Shown here: positions 28,601 through 40,797 of the stretch, one piece after another | How positions within the stretch are numbered: the stretch's first letter is position 1 | Layout: each line of letters starts with the position of its first letter | From: Tetrahymena elliotti 4EA | Taxonomy: Eukaryota; Ciliophora; Oligohymenophorea; Hymenostomatida; Tetrahymenidae | Assembly (NCBI GenBank): GCA_000231825.2 | Contig: JH720304.1 | Span: 1,381,068-1,445,067, forward strand | Length of the DNA: 64,000 nt | Direction of reading: 5' to 3' | Made by a program: the position numbers and the translations under genes | Notes under the pieces: model-generated | What the model was told of the DNA's origin: nothing | The model's database searches: none | The model's input: only the letters and a program-made list of their open reading frames with translations

Positions 28601-28768
28601 GATTTAGTCAACTTCTTCAAATATGAAAAATGTACAATGGAAATATTCTAATTTTGGACTTAAATTTTTTAAGAAGCCCTTACTGATGTTAGAGGTATAC
28701 CAGCCAAATTAGCAAGCGAAATTAGCAAATTTATATTTGACCTCTTTGAGTTTCTAAAAAAATAATGA
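25685..28768 (+). CDS. large uncharacterised protein, tandem paralogue B
   Basis: A single intronless frame of 1,027 residues from ATG 25685 to TGA 28766, on the same strand as paralogue A and 2.3 kb downstream of it. Both start MSQSPL. They share an N-terminal Ser/Pro-rich block (HSPSSNGSLKASPQ, ATINRGCNTP), the motif LRRRKTDNYM, and the whole helical C-terminal half (for example STLLEALGGY, STEFYVMKLIL versus GTEFYVMKLIL, IWKQDPILSQLKESYKNSS, and the last ~70 residues). Identity looks highest in the C-terminal half, perhaps three quarters by eye, and much lower in the disordered linkers, where indels accumulate. That pattern is what purifying selection on a folded domain would give after a tandem duplication. 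Function unknown. Confidence 0.85.
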
Positions 28769-29406
28769 CCTAGTTTAAATTTTAAGAGAGAAAATCACAT
28801 TACAAATAAAAACTTTTATAAGCAATACCAACAACTTAATTACTATTCCCAAAACAAATCTTATCAATACAAATTATTTTTCTAAAATACTTCTTATTTT
28901 ATCAATTATATTATTTATGTACTTCCATATAAATTTATATTTTAAAATCACTATTATTTCCATTTTTCATTAGACAAATTTGAAATTAAAATTAAAATCA
29001 CAAAAATTTATAAATTTTGTGACAAGTCAGTTAAGATTGGATAGTAAATTTAATTTTTGTTTTTTTCAATATTTAAAACAGCTGTAGTAAGAAATCAATT
29101 ATTACTTTAATTAATTTGAATCAAAATTTATTTTTAGGGTAAATTTTTTATAACTACATAAAAGATATTAATCAATCAAAAAATAGAGATATCAACTTCT
29201 AGAAATTTTACAAAATGACTAATTTTTGAACAAGAGTCCTAAAATCAGAAGAAATAGGATATAATTAAATTATTTGAATTAAATTTGAGAATATATAGAT
29301 ATAAATTTACAAATAAAAATCTAAAATTAGAATATTGTAAGTTAGTTTTATGTATACTTTTTTCTATAAAATTTTATAAAAGACAACTAAATAAGTATTT
29401 TTAATT
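28769..29406. other. intergenic between convergent genes
   Basis: About 640 bp, A+T-rich, no recognisable feature. Confidence 0.55.
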
Positions 29407-32400
29407 TCAATAATTTTTTTATGGTGGGATTAATTTATAGTTTAGCTAGTTTTGGGGCAATTACTTTGATTCTAAATAAAAATTTGAAGTTTAATTATCT
29501 AACTAATACTCTATTATGTATCCCATTACACTTTGCATACCTCTTCTACTTTTTTTAATCATCCTTTTTGTGTTTTTTACTGCACAAGAAGGCGAAACAA
29601 TAAAGGGTTTGACTGGAACTTTGCTATAATTTTAGTTAATTTCTTCTAATAATTATTCAATAGAAGCCGTTTCTCCTTACTATTTTGTTTTTTGTTTTTC
29701 TCGAATCATTTATGTGTTAATTCTATCTATTGTGCTCTTGTTTTATAAATGCATTTTTCTATCTTATTGATTAATTTATGTTTCATATTTTTCCTCTAAA
29801 TCTCTCAATATTTAATGTTAGTTGATACTACCATCTGATTTATTTAATAGTTTATAATTATTTTAGAAAGTATCTTTAGATTGTCTTTATTCTTATGATT
29901 AATGTAAATTTATAGAACTTAATCTTAATCTTTAATTTTTTTCTTGAGTTTAATTTTAATTATTGTTTGATTAATTTAAAATCTAAACTGTTCTATCCTT
30001 TTTATTCAATCCTCTCTCTATCTCATCCAAATCTTCTTAAAATTGGTTGCTATCCTCTCTATGGAGTTTCTAGTAAGAGCTAATAGCTTAGAGCTATTTA
30101 GTTTTGTAGTTTATTTTTCTAGCCTATGAATGATTATCACAATTTTGAATAATCTCTTTTTCGGAATTCTCTTGGATAGAGGAATTATTTTTAATATTTT
30201 ATTTTTGGTTTTATTTACATTCAATTTCATTTAAGTAATTAAATAACCTGTTCACTTTTTTAACTCCATTAAGACTATTACTTTTATTTTCTGAAGTTGA
30301 TTCTACTTATTACAATTTTATTTTCTAGTTTTAAGGTGAAATATGTTGTATCGAACTCTAATCAAGAATATGAGTAGGAATATTTTCAAGAGTTTAATCT
30401 TTATCTTAATTATTAGAGTTAGACGTATAACTTCTTTTGTATCTATTTTACTATGGATTTGTTAATTAATAGTTTAATTAGTTGATTAATAATTTAGACT
30501 GCCCCTTCTTCTTAGGAGTTAAAGAATCAGAAAATTGTTAGTTCATATTGTGATAACTTTAATGTGTTTTATTTTTCTTTTCTAATTACTCGATTGTAAC
30601 TCTATCACTAAATTCTGTAACTGCCTTAATGTATTTTTGCATATTTTCATTATATTTTAAAATATTTTTGTTAAATTATTCAAGATTGCTTTTCATATAA
30701 TCTATTTAGCTCTAATTATTTGCTTTATTTTATAAATTATACTATTTTTTCATGAAATATTAGTTATTTTTAGGAATTTGTCCATCACTTGTAATAAAAA
30801 GTTAATTTTTTTGATTATTGATACTGCTTTCATCATTTGGATGAATGCAAAAACTTGTTTATTTTTTCAAAAATGCAGATTAAAAAGAAATCGATTAATT
30901 ATCTAAGAAGGGAATCGTGAATTCAGATTAACTGTCTTTTAACAATTGCTGATAATGAGTTTAATTCTTTGAATTTAATTAAATATTCATTTCATTTTAT
31001 ATTTAATGATATTTTTGTTATTCTTTCTTTATATTTTTTTTAAGAGCAAGGACTCTCATTTCTTGTTTTTCTTGCTCTAATTTCTTCTTAGCTAAGAATT
31101 CATTCCGAATATTAGCTTATTATTATAAACTCTCATTATCAATGAGAAATGTCTCAGAGTTAATATATTTTTTAAATGAATCATAAGGGATGATAAATAG
31201 TTCACTTTCATTCTAAAGACACTTAACAGAATTGGCTCTTTTGATAACATTTTAATTTTTACTCGAAGGACTGAGTGATACCTAAGCATTTTCTTTATTT
31301 TAAGCCATATGATTTTCAACAATTTCATCTAAACCAAAGTACTAACCTTCAGTTAATGAGCAGATCTCTATATGTTTAACAACTTTTTTATTATATAAAT
31401 CAGGCATTTAATGACTTTTTAGATGTATTTCTTTTTAAACAGCAAACTCTCCTTTCTTTACTATATAAAGATTTTCAGCTGCTTCATTCTCATTATAAAC
31501 AATCTAGGATTTTTTATATACTTATATTTTAGTCTTTGAAAGTAGCTAATTGATTTCCCTCATTCTGAAATTGCTAAATAGAGGAATAGATAAAAAAAAA
31601 GCTATCCTGCTAATTTTTTCTTCACTATCAATCATATCACTGAATATTTATCTAAAAGTCTCTCCTTTTAGCATTAAAACAACTGCCTAAACACTCTTTA
31701 CAACTATTTTTTGAATCTCTTAATTGCCTTCTGATTAAATTGTTTTCTTTTCTCCAACTGTTGCCAAACCTGTTACTACCTTTAATTCTTTAAATTCTCT
31801 AGCTTATTTCTTAGCTAAATTCTATTAGATCATATTGAGTTATTTTATTTTCTCTTTAGATATTAAATCCTTCTAATTCCCTTTATTAATATTCTCATCT
31901 TAAGATTTATTTCTATCAATAGGATTAATTCCGTTTTTTTATTTCTAATCATTTATTTATTTTTACTATATTTATGTGTTTTCTTTCTCCCTTTATTTGT
32001 CTACATAAACCTCTGCTTTTCTTTTTAACAATGCTTATCCTACTTATTTAACTTCTACATTAAAAATTTTATTACTATTAATAGCTGCTTAAGCCTAATT
32101 AGCCTGTTCTAAATTTTCTTTTAGAGCTTAAGCACGTTATTCCTCTTACTACTCTTCCAAGAAAAACTATTCATTTTAAACGTATAAAGATATGGATCCA
32201 TTCAGTAAAATGTAAAAATTTTATTTTCCTCCCTAATTAATATTATAAAGCTCCTAATGACAATTAAAATATTCTAACTACATCTAATTCAAGGCTTACA
32301 TCAGAAAAGATTCCCCTTTCTTCCTTAAAGCTTTTTTTAAAAATGGTAATTTCTAAAATTTCTAAAGCAGAAACGATATTTCATCTTGATTTCTCTCAAA

Positions 32401-32583
32401 AGGTTATTTTTTATATGTTTCAATTACTTATTATAAATCATTTTTATTAAAATTTACTGCATTTGTACCACTATTTGCTTAATTTAAGCTTATTATTTTC
32501 TAATTTATTTTAGGCAAAGATGACTCCTGAATATTTAGCTTCTTGCGCCCTTACTCTATCAAGAATCTTGTATTAAAACTCAT
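29407..32583 (-). CDS. protein with tandem cyclic-nucleotide-binding-like domains and long disordered tail
   Basis: A single exon of 1,058 residues runs from ATG 32583 to TGA 29409. Residues about 75-190 form a first CNB-like module (FLLQKFQKLPFLKKALRKKG, then NFYILLNGSISLYVQNEQ). Residues about 360-520 form a second one (IAFFLSIPLFSNFRMREINQ, ENLYIVKKGEFAVQKEI, EGQYFGLDEIVENH, then SVKCLQNESELFIIPYDSFK). The FGLDE turn is present, but the arginine that normally follows in the phosphate-binding cassette is not, so this domain may bind no cyclic nucleotide or another ligand. The C-terminal half is a Q/N/K/S-rich coiled and disordered region. The design repeats that of the protein at 4861-8501, but sequence and intron structure differ (none here, at least six there). 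A regulatory or scaffold role without kinase activity is likely. Confidence 0.8.
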
Positions 32584-33639
32584 TTTTAGTCTATTAATAT
32601 TATCTATATGTAAATAGTAATTAATAAATAAAATTAATATTTAATTTAATTGGTTTATAACAAAAGTAATCAGAATTTTTGTTAAACAATAATAATAATA
32701 ATAATTTAACTATCGCTTCAAGTATTTGCTTTAGAAACTAAGATACCTATCACTTAAGCTTACATAAATTTTTGATTTTTATTATTTGGCAATTCTATTA
32801 ATTATTAATTGATTCATTATTTATTTTTGTGTTAACATCAGTTTTTCTTAAGGCTCTAAAAATATTATATTTTGAGATTAAATATTATATTTTTTATGAG
32901 TAAATTTGTTTAAAAAAAATAATTTATTTTTATTTCTTATGGATAAATCTTATTGTTTAAGAATATGTTTATCAGTAAATGTATTTTATAAAGTGATTTC
33001 AATATTCCATGTAAATAATAATCCTAATTATTTTTGGTCTTTTTAATTGAAAATAAAATTTTTAATTTTTATTTTATTAAGAAAATAAATAAGAAACTTA
33101 TATCTAAACATGTTTATATACTTTTTAAAGTCAAATACTAAAAGATAATTTTTATCAGTTAAAATCTAGATAGATTAATTTCTTATTTACAATATTTTGT
33201 TTGTAATTAACATAATACAAATAGAAATTAAATATTTAGAAAACTTGAGAAAAATGTATTATTTCTTTAGCTTAAATGTTATTTTTTTAGTTAAAATATT
33301 TTTTCACTTTTTAATTATTTTATCAACTTTTAAAAAAAGAAATTATTTAAATGAAAAATAGTCTGTTTTTAAACTAAACTTTCATCTCAAATAATAAAAT
33401 ATGGTAGATATTTTTGATTTGATACCTAAAAATCCAAAGATTAAATATTAAAATAATAATTAGGTATTTTAATTTGCTCAAGTAAATTCTTATTTTTCTC
33501 AAATTTTTTATCCAATATTATAAATAAAAAGCATTCAGTTGCTTTTTTAATAAATTTTTAAATAAATTAATTGGATAATCAAGTAGAATTAAAAAACAGT
33601 TAACTTACTAAATATCAAATAAAAATTGAAATTTTGTTT
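32584..33639. other. intergenic between divergent genes
   Basis: About 1 kb of A+T-rich DNA between the CNB protein start and the broken transmembrane-family gene. No gene seen; the true first exon of the downstream gene may lie at its right edge. Confidence 0.45.
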
Positions 33640-36167
33640 TACAGAAATAAAAATAGCTCTAACATATTTTTATAATTTTTGAGTAAAATAGATATATTTG
33701 ACAGTAGAATTTCTCTAAGATTCTAAGGAGAATCTACTTACAAATCAAAACTAGGGTCAACTGTAACTTTGTGTATATTTTGAATCATTATGTTTTGCTT
33801 TATACAGATTATAATCACAATCTAACAAAGAGAAAAACCAGTATTGACATTTCAAGAGAGATTAATGGACAATCCAGCACAATTCATTATTAGTAGCAAT
33901 TCGTTCCCTTTAGCTTTTGTTATGTAAGATCCTGTAACTAAGAATTACTATGTGGATGAAAGTATTTACACTGTGAAAGCTATACTCGTGTAAAAGTATC
34001 TTGTCCTAAATTATAAGACTTAATAATATGTTACTGTTTGGAATAATACAGTAATTTGTGTACAACGATGCACTAAAGAAAACTTTAAAAACTAACAAAA
34101 TTCTCATTATTACTTGAAATTAAATTACACCAACATGTATTGCTTTTCTCCAGATGAACAGATTCCAATTCAAGGAGATTTTACTTCTCCAATTTTACAA
34201 TAAATTAAATTTACTTTATCACAATATTAGCAAAATTGTAAGCCACCTGAACAACTAAATAATTATTTACTAAAAAGAGGAATTGGTTTGTAAATTTCAG
34301 ATTCTTATGTTTAGCCTTCTATCAAAGAAAACCCTTTAAGATCTATTCTAGGGATATGTACTGGCCAATCAGTAAACTCATGCCAAAAGATGTATTTATA
34401 AATTTAAGAAATAACTATGTTTATAGCGATTTTGGTTGGTTTACATAAGATATTAAAACTTAAGTCTTTCCTTCTTACAGATATTATGAAAATTTTGTAA
34501 AATTTCATTAATTAAATAATACAGAAATTTCATGAAAAATATCTTTTGTATTTTAAATTATTTTTCAGTTTTAGCTTTAATGTTTAATTGAAAATGAATC
34601 ATAATTAAAAATGAGAGTTACTTTAAAAAAAATCTGAAAAAGAAATATATTTTTGAAATTTAATTTTAATTAATTGAATAAAAAAATTATTTAAATAAAA
34701 TAGGATTTCCCAGCAAATTTTTAAAGCTATTTCATGAGTGTAACAATAAGGCTAGAAAAATAAAAATAAAATGTTTATTAAAGGTCATATCCTAAATTTA
34801 TTGATGTAATTTCATAAATAGGAGTTTTTTCATAAACTTTTTTAGCAATAGGATTTATTATCTGTAGTAATTTTTCTTAACTTTAATTAAATTAATAAAT
34901 TATAAATTCAGTCTTTAATTATGATGACACAAGAAGCACTGAATAACAACATGAAAAGAAATAAGAGGTACTAGAAGAAGAAATATTCAACAAAGATGAA
35001 AAATAAATAAAACTTACATCGCCCAAATAAAATACAACAAATAATTTGAATATTTACAATGAAGTTAAGAAAAAAAATTATTTTTTTAGAAAAGCAAACC
35101 ATAATCAAAAAAGAGTAGTAGCAATAATCAAATTGAATAAAGTAATTAATAAAAATACAGCTCAAAAAGAAGATGTTTTAAATAGCAAATAGACTAAAGA
35201 TAAAGCAGATTCAAAATCCCAGAAGCAATCAAAGAGTGACCAAAAAGAATAATTATCAATAGAAAACTAATTTGATAAGATGATATAAAAAGAAACAAAA
35301 AGCATGAAAATTAATTTATGGGAATACTTTAAATCTATCATTTATCCTTGTGATTATTTGAGAGATAAAAAAAAATAATCAACTATAGTATAGAGAAGCT
35401 GTACTATAATCTTGATATTATGCAAATACTTAAGAGATTAATTGAAGTAGAAAAACTAAAAAGATTGCTTCTTGATTAAGATCAAATTAAACTACTTGAC
35501 TACTTACTAAAGCCAACAATAAATCCTGATTTAGTTTTCAAGTGCTAAGATAATTAAAATTAGCTAAAGAGTAAAGAAATTGATTTACTTTATTCAGGCA
35601 ATAGGTCTGAACTTTAAAAAGCAAAGGAGGCATTGAAAGCATACTAATATCAAAATAAAATAACTCTTAGCTTGATAAAAAAATAAAGACATGCTTGATC
35701 CTAATCTACTTGCTATTTTTAATGCAGAATTTAGTAACTCTCAAAAAGAAATACCTCAAGCTGAGGAAAATTAACAAGAAATATTTTCTGATTACTGCCT
35801 TATGTAAAATTAAAATATTCTGTTAATACATACACCCAAAGACACTTATACTTAATAGTAAGAAACAATTGAAAATTGTCTAAAAAATAAAAAGTCATCT
35901 TTAATTAGCTCTATCAATTCTTTTGATAAAACTCCAAGGTAATCATCAGCTATTTAATAAGAAATTTTTTCTAAATATGAGAATTCTGATGAAGTAAAAG
36001 AATAAACAGACACATAGGATAAGCTAAGATTACTCCCCTTAAATAACTAACATTAAGAATTAGGATATAATATAAATGACCAAGTAGCTGAGGAGGACAA
36101 AGATAATTTTTAATTATAAAAACTTCAACCTTTTTAAAGTTAATAATTAAGTAATTTGTAAAAATGA
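33640..36167 (+). pseudogene. ciliate transmembrane-family protein, frame broken in several places
   Basis: Pieces of one multi-exon family member lie in order: IDIFDSRISLRFQGESTYKS (ends 33762, followed by a 45-nt intron); an extracellular-type segment 33808-34416 with PLAFVMQDPVTKNYYVDESI, ERLMDNPAQF and NMYCFSPDEQ; YSDFGWFTQDI about 34420-34532; YPKFIDVISQIGVFSQTFLA from 34785 with a membrane segment; and LWEYFKSIIYPCDYL, KLYYNLDIMQILKRLIEVEK, LLLDQDQIKLLDYL and MLDPNLLAIF toward the C-terminus. Three places need a one-nucleotide shift (about 34417-34424, the A9 run 35367-35375, the A7 run 35677-35683). A TGA at 34533 interrupts the middle, and no start codon is clear. This family is large in Tetrahymena and of unknown function; I recognise it from memory of its conserved pieces. 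Either a pseudogene or a gene with sequence errors. Confidence 0.65.
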
Positions 36168-36620
36168 AATACCATTTTGTTTATTTTATTTTTTTCAATT
36201 AACTAGTAGTTTTATTTATTTTAATCGCTGAATCAATTATTAAATTAATTAAATAATATATTTTTATTGTTTTCTGTGAGGAGTAATTCAGAAAACTTAC
36301 AGGTAAAATATTTAAAGAAAATTGAAATATTTAAGTAAAATTAACAAAATAATATAAATTTTAAAAAGTTACTCTTAATAATATTTATAAATCTTTTTTA
36401 AAACTAACATTAAAAATAAATGTCGCTGAAAATTATATATTGTAAATTACTTTCTTTGCTTGTCTCCCTCTATTTTAGTTCAGTACATGATAGGAGTTAT
36501 TGTTTAGACTTAAATTGCAAAAATATTATTATTTTAAATTGATCAGAGAAAATAAGGATTCATGGTGTAAATAATAAATATTTAATTTTTGGATATATTT
36601 AAAATTAAACATACAATAAA
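36168..36620. other. intergenic between convergent genes
   Basis: About 450 bp of A+T-rich sequence, nothing recognised. Confidence 0.55.
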
Positions 36621-37538
36621 TCATAATTAAATTTCATATAATTTATTAGATTTTTCCTTTTGAGTATCTTGAGAGTAAGTATTTTCAGAAACAGTTAATT
36701 AGTTTTTATCATTTAAAATTATTACTGTTGAAGTTCTTGTACCTCTGGTATGTCTATTAAAGTAAGAGTAATAAGGTTTAATGAATATCCTAGATTCATT
36801 CCACATAGGTAGCAAACTAAAGGTAAATTAAAATTACTCATTTTCCATAACATCATGTATATTTTATATGAGTCCTTTTTCATTTTCTTTTTAGACATAT
36901 AATGCTTGCTTTTCATCATCTAAATTTGAAATAGTTTACTTAACTAATTCTTTGAAGCGATTTAAGCCTACTGTTTATTTTTGAATAGGAGTTTCAAAAC
37001 TTGAAAAATTGCAAAATGTATGGAATCCATCTCTCAAACTAACAGGTGGAAATTTATCATAATTTCCTTAAAAGACAAATTCCATGTGCTTAAGATTGGC
37101 TACCAAAAGATTAAAAGGCATAAATTTAGCCCTATTTTAAAAGATTATTTTAGCGTAATTGTATGTGCTCTCTTCGTTATTCTCAAATTTATTGTTTTCA
37201 AAGAAATCAGTAGATATAAAATCTTGAATTAACTTTCCTCTAGAAATAGTCTTTTGTTCATTTTATTTGCCAAAAAAATTGAATTTAGAAACCATTCTAT
37301 CTTTGAAGATAGACCAGTTGAACCTATTTGTTAAAAAAGCCAAATTTTATGTTTTAGCATTAAATCCAAGCCAAGTTCCTTTTTCTCTTTCATCTCTTCC
37401 TCCATAAATATTTTTATCTTCTTCAAATTATCCTAATTAAGAAGTTGGTCTTGCAAAATCTTCCTCTCTATTATGTACCATCACAAACTTGAGTTTTGCG
37501 TTTGGGGTTCTATCTATAAAAAAGAATGTAATACACAT
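36621..37538 (-). CDS. TANGO2: TANGO2 / NRDE family protein
   Basis: One exon gives 305 residues from ATG 37538 to TGA 36623. The protein begins MCITFFFID, as TANGO2 proteins begin MCIIFF, with Cys2 as the presumed N-terminal nucleophile-like residue of this NTN-hydrolase-like fold. FVMVHNREEDFARPT is the NRDE motif (N-R-E-E in place of N-R-D-E). GTWLGFNAKTQNLAFLTN matches the family's GTWLG...AALTN block, and TRGTRTSTVIILNDKNQLTV near the C-terminus matches YGTRTNTIILVD. TANGO2 is linked to Golgi/ER organisation, mitochondrial lipid and haem metabolism; the reaction is not settled. Length is close to the human protein (276). Nothing looks broken. Confidence 0.9.
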
Positions 37539-40500
37539 TTTGGCTTGATTTGAAATTATTTAAGATATTTTTATTATTAAATAATACTAATAGAAAGAAA
37601 TTTCTGATTATCATATAAATAAGTATAAGACAGATACAAGTAAAAAATATAATTACATTAAATTAAACGTATTATTGATACCTAAAAATTAAATGTTGAC
37701 AAAATCCTACAATAACAAAAAATCAAGCTTAAAAAGAGTTTTCTACCAGTTTTTTAATTAAAATAGAAATTGTTGTAAATAAATAAAGTAGATAATGTAA
37801 ATTAAATAATATTTTTTTTCAATATTTCTAACTAACTCATAATTATTTCAGGTTTTGATGCTTCTTATTTTTTAACTAAACTAATTTAAATATTTTCATT
37901 TTATTTATTTCATTGTTTAATGTTTATTTTATAAATTATTAAGAGAATAAATAAGATATAAATACTTTCAAGTAAAAACTATGCTTACATTAAATTATCG
38001 AAACCAAACTATTTAAATAACAAAATACTAGAATCTTCAATAATTAAAATTAAAGCATTAAAAGAATTTTCTTTAAATTTTTGTATTAATAAATTTAGAT
38101 ATTGAAATAAATTGGATAAAATAAATTTAAATAATTTTTGTCATTATAAATTAATATAAAAAACTTTAAATTGCTTTTCATTGAAGATATTAACTAAGCT
38201 GTTTAATTTGATAAAATAGCTGACTTACAAGGCACCATATAAAAAAATAAGATTTTTATGATAGTGTTTCTAAATTGAATTTGTTTCAATTTCTCCATCA
38301 TATTTATTATCTAAAAAAAAAAAATAAATAAACACCAAAAAACCAGGTGAAAAAAAAGTAAAACACAGAATAATAAATAACAAAAGAAAAAGTAAAATAA
38401 AAATAAATAGTTACAACCTGTATAACTGTATGTAGCCGAAAAGGCAGTACCTTAGGGTACTATATATATATTTATTATCTTAATTTAGTAAATTATATTA
38501 GAGAAAATAACTAAGTTTAAAAAATTTGAGTTTGTTTTCATGAATTTAAATTATTTTAATTTATTAAATATGACTGAAGAAATTTATGTGAAAAAATAGA
38601 TTTTAAAGAATAAATTTCTGATAAATGTATGATAAAATACAAAAGACAGGCTCTACTAAAACTTATTTTAAATTAAAAATATTACTAATAACAAAAAAAA
38701 AATTTTTTTGCAATATACTGAAATAATAAAAAGTAAAGTTTTAAAATAAACTTCAATAGACTTTTAATAAAAATGAAAATAGAAAATATTTAAATTCTTT
38801 TAAATATTAATATATGTGAAATATTATTTTTTTAAATCCATTAAACTAAAATTGTTAAATTCTTGATGATTTTTTAAATATAATTATTTTCAAGAAAAAT
38901 AAGATCATTTTTGTTATCTGAAATAAAATGATAGGATTTTTTAAAAAAGAGTAAGATAAAAATGTTTACTTCAAAAATCTTTTATAAAAAAATCTGATTG
39001 ATATAAATACTACATATTTTATTTCACCCTGATTTAATTGATTCCAAATGAAATACAAAGTGAATATTAGAAGCTTAAATAATTAATTAATATATTTGTT
39101 TTGAACTTTCTTTTTCACAAAGATGAAAATATGCTTGGAAATAATATAAAATAATTCTTAATTTGTTAAGCTAGAAATTATTAAAACTCGGTATTTGTTA
39201 ATTTTTATTTTAAAATATTTTTCATCAAATGAATTAAAACAATCACATCAATGAAATTTTATGATATAAAAATATTATATAAACTAAAAATGATAAAATA
39301 ATTTAAAAGTTTTCTTAAATAGAGGAAAACAGAGTCTATTTTTAAGTGTTTGCAAAAAATTATGAATAAAATGTTAATAATTTTAACATACTTATTTTTA
39401 AAAATAGCTTTTGTTACTCTTACCTAAAAATATTAATTTTGGTTTTAAAATGAATTATATAAAGATTAAAAAAATTCATAAAACTTAGTGACTTAGTGAT
39501 TGATTACCTTTCAATATTTATTTAAATTACTTTAAATAAATTTATTATTTAAAAATAATGAAATTTTATGATACAAATCTTTGATAAGAACAAAAAATTT
39601 TTATTTTTTGAATGTTTTGAAAAGAATAAATTAAGAAATTTAGAAAGATTTTCAATCTAAATATTGAAGTAATCTTTGTTATCATCTATATGCAATTCTA
39701 ATTTTGATAAAAATTAGATAAGTGGAATATGAAGATGAAAAAATAAAAATGATTGGCTGTTGTTTCCATATTTCATTTAAAAATAGTATTAAAAAAAATG
39801 TATTATTTTTAATGAAGAAATGAAAAAATACAGTTTTCAGAAGTATTTTGTCTATTAAAAAAATTAATTTACTTTTTATACTTTTGTATTTTTTAAAGTT
39901 AAAAGATACATCTGTTAGTACTAGAAATAAATTTAAACAAAAAAGATGGTAATTAAAGTATCTTAAGAATTTCAAAGATAAAGTTATTTTATGGAAAAGG
40001 GAATAATTTATTAATTAAATTTGAGGCAAACTCTTATTTCAGTATTTTAAGCCTTTAAAAATGAGAAGTGTTACTAATATTGTGAGTTAAAGGAAAGAAA
40101 TTTGTGTTTATTTTATCATAGAAAATAATTTGAAAATACTCATAAATTAATTAAAATAAAGAGTTAATCAATCTAAAATTAAACTTTAATTTCTTATTGT
40201 AACAAGACGAGTTAAGAAATAACAAACATGACAAGCCCTTAATTGTAAATGATTTCTTATTTATCAGATGAGTTGGAAAAAGATAATCACTTATTTGTAA
40301 CCTTGTGACAGTAATTAATTAGTTGTATAATTAATGGCCATTAAATATAATTTTTTAGATTGAATAAATTAAATTATTCTGCAACACTTGCAAGTCCTAC
40401 CAATAATAACACCTACTATAGAATTAAACGCAATCATTTTGAATAAAATAAATGGTTGAGTTCATAAATAAATTAATAATTTTTAAAAAATAATAAAGAA

Positions 40501-40797
40501 TGTATTTTCATCGTTAATATTAGGTGACTGAAGGTTATTATAAATTAAATTTCCATCAGAAATATAATTAAAATAAAAGCAAACAAAAAAGATTTTTATT
40601 TTTTTTTTATTTAAATAAAGAATAAAACAAAAATGAGTCCAAACCAGCAAGCATAAGTTTCTCATAATACACTAAAGCATAATAGCAATGTAAATCTCAG
40701 CAAAAGGAATGGTTTACAAGCTTAATAAAACTATAAAAAATAAGAAAGCAGTTTTTAAAAGTAAAGCAATAGGATGATTGCTAATAGTAAGCGTTTA
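37539..40797. other. long intergenic region
   Basis: About 3.3 kb without a supported gene. Hydrophobic minus-strand frames at 39682-39975 and 40483-40665 are low-complexity A+T translations. Two compact hairpins near 38430 are listed separately. Elsewhere only homopolymer A/T runs. Confidence 0.5.
38425..38463. other. pair of adjacent G+C-bearing hairpins, possible small RNA or 3' processing element
   Basis: In a very A+T-rich stretch, GCC-GAAAA-GGC (a three-pair stem with an A-rich loop) is followed within a few bases by AGTACC-TTAG-GGTACT (six-pair stem) and then an (AT)n/T-rich tract. No coding frame passes through it. Strand cannot be told. It might be the end of a small non-coding RNA; it does not match tRNA, 5S, U6 or telomerase RNA as far as I can read. 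Confidence 0.3.

Noticed and set aside
35360..35700. Programmed +1 frameshifting of the Euplotes type at AAA-TAA
   Set aside because: The required shifts here are -1, and TAA is read as Gln in this organism, so the Euplotes mechanism does not fit.
39682..40665. Minus-strand hydrophobic frames of 97 and 60 codons
   Set aside because: Composition matches translated A+T-rich spacer; no start context, no conserved motif.
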